A stretch of DNA of 64,000 nt. Origin: Lenzites betulinus (taxonomy: Eukaryota; Basidiomycota; Agaricomycetes; Polyporales; Polyporaceae). Below the pieces are notes generated by a model. It was not told the DNA's origin, did no database searches, and worked only from the letters and a program-made list of their open reading frames with translations. Position numbers and translations under genes: made by a program. The stretch is taken from contig JABYQU010000017.1 of NCBI GenBank assembly GCA_022264855.1, positions 248,001-312,000 on the forward strand, written 5' to 3'. Position 1 is the first letter of the stretch, and every line of letters starts with the position of its first letter. Positions 63,498 to 64,000 of the stretch are shown piece after piece.

Positions 63498-64000
63498 CTG
63501 TACGCCGTTTGGCGTCGAAGTAAACGTTGGTTTCTGCGGCGAGAAATTCTTGCGTTTGCGCGAATTGAAACGACCTGAATAGCGAGCCAATTTAGACCGT
63601 GTGATTCTTTCCTATCTCTTCTTGGTGTGTCTTCCGGTCGCAGAGGCTCAAAGAAAGCCTCCGAGTGGCGAAAGTGGCCAAGAGGATGAGCGCGACAACT
63701 CGGAGAATCGCCCGAGAGTGCCGGGCGCGAAGACATTCCATTTTGAGTAATGCGTGCCGTATCATTTTCGGCATCGGCCGACAGGCTGCGTCAGTTCTAC
63801 GGCTTGCTAACTGCGGCCAGACATATGTTTGAAAAGCACCCGTTCACGCGTTTGGCCTCTGGCCACTGAGAGGAAAGGTATAACACATATTTCGGATGTT
63901 GGGAGCCTATCGACAGCACTGCGGATGAAAGAGTGGGTGCGAACGCCGCGACAAGCAGACACGGGTGAGGTATCTAAGGAACCCGTGGGAGGATGTAGAG
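63498..64000. other. TFC3 upstream region to window edge
   Basis: About 500 nt upstream of the TFC3 start. No conserved ORF, tRNA or repeat is seen. It probably contains the TFC3 promoter; the next gene must lie to the right. Confidence 0.5.

Overview
The window is nuclear DNA from a filamentous basidiomycete, most likely an Agaricomycete of Polyporales type. The evidence is GC-rich coding sequence, genes cut by many 45-80 nt introns with gtnngt donors and CTGAC branch points, small exons, CT-rich promoters, and homologues of typical fungal proteins (chitin deacetylase, GH72 glucanosyltransferase, GRAM-PH sterol glucosyltransferase, SSK2-type MAPKKK). No virus, CRISPR array or intact transposon was seen.

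Layout. 1-6.5 kb: the N-terminal part of UPF3 (runs off the left edge), a leucine-rich-repeat orphan, an intron-containing tRNA-Lys and MCM5. 6.9-18 kb: an FAD monooxygenase, CSN6, a TMEM205-like membrane protein, U2 snRNP A' divergent from the SAC1 phosphatase, and a SET/NAP histone chaperone. 18.4-32.3 kb is a cell-surface neighbourhood: chitin deacetylase, a 2.9 kb stretch without genes, a GAS1-type glucanosyltransferase, a SUR7-like four-TM protein and sterol 3-beta-glucosyltransferase. 32.5-44.9 kb: a 2-oxoglutarate oxygenase, RIC1, a PRELI/UPS lipid carrier, DRG2 and a PhnP-like metallohydrolase. 45-64 kb: a doubtful hypothetical gene, the HOG-pathway MAPKKK SSK2, a polytopic membrane protein with an acidic, calcium-loop-like segment, and the large TFIIIC B-box-binding subunit TFC3.

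Most genes are unrelated housekeeping genes (RNA decay, splicing, replication, Pol III transcription, lipid traffic, stress signalling), so the window reads as ordinary chromosome rather than a functional cluster, apart from the cell-surface run.

The most unusual signal is in DRG2 (40506-42614). The conserved protein can be rebuilt only with a series of microexons: 18, 16, 15 and 14 nt at the 5' end, 6 nt in the middle, and a candidate single-nucleotide exon (a G at 42385) that completes the invariant Trp codon of the TGS domain. It lies between two short introns, each with its own donor, CTGAC branch point and acceptor. With it, the 18 exons total 1101 nt, exactly 366 codons plus stop. A second unusual signal is a B-box-like palindrome followed by a T6 run inside intron 1 of TFC3, the gene for the B-box-binding protein itself.
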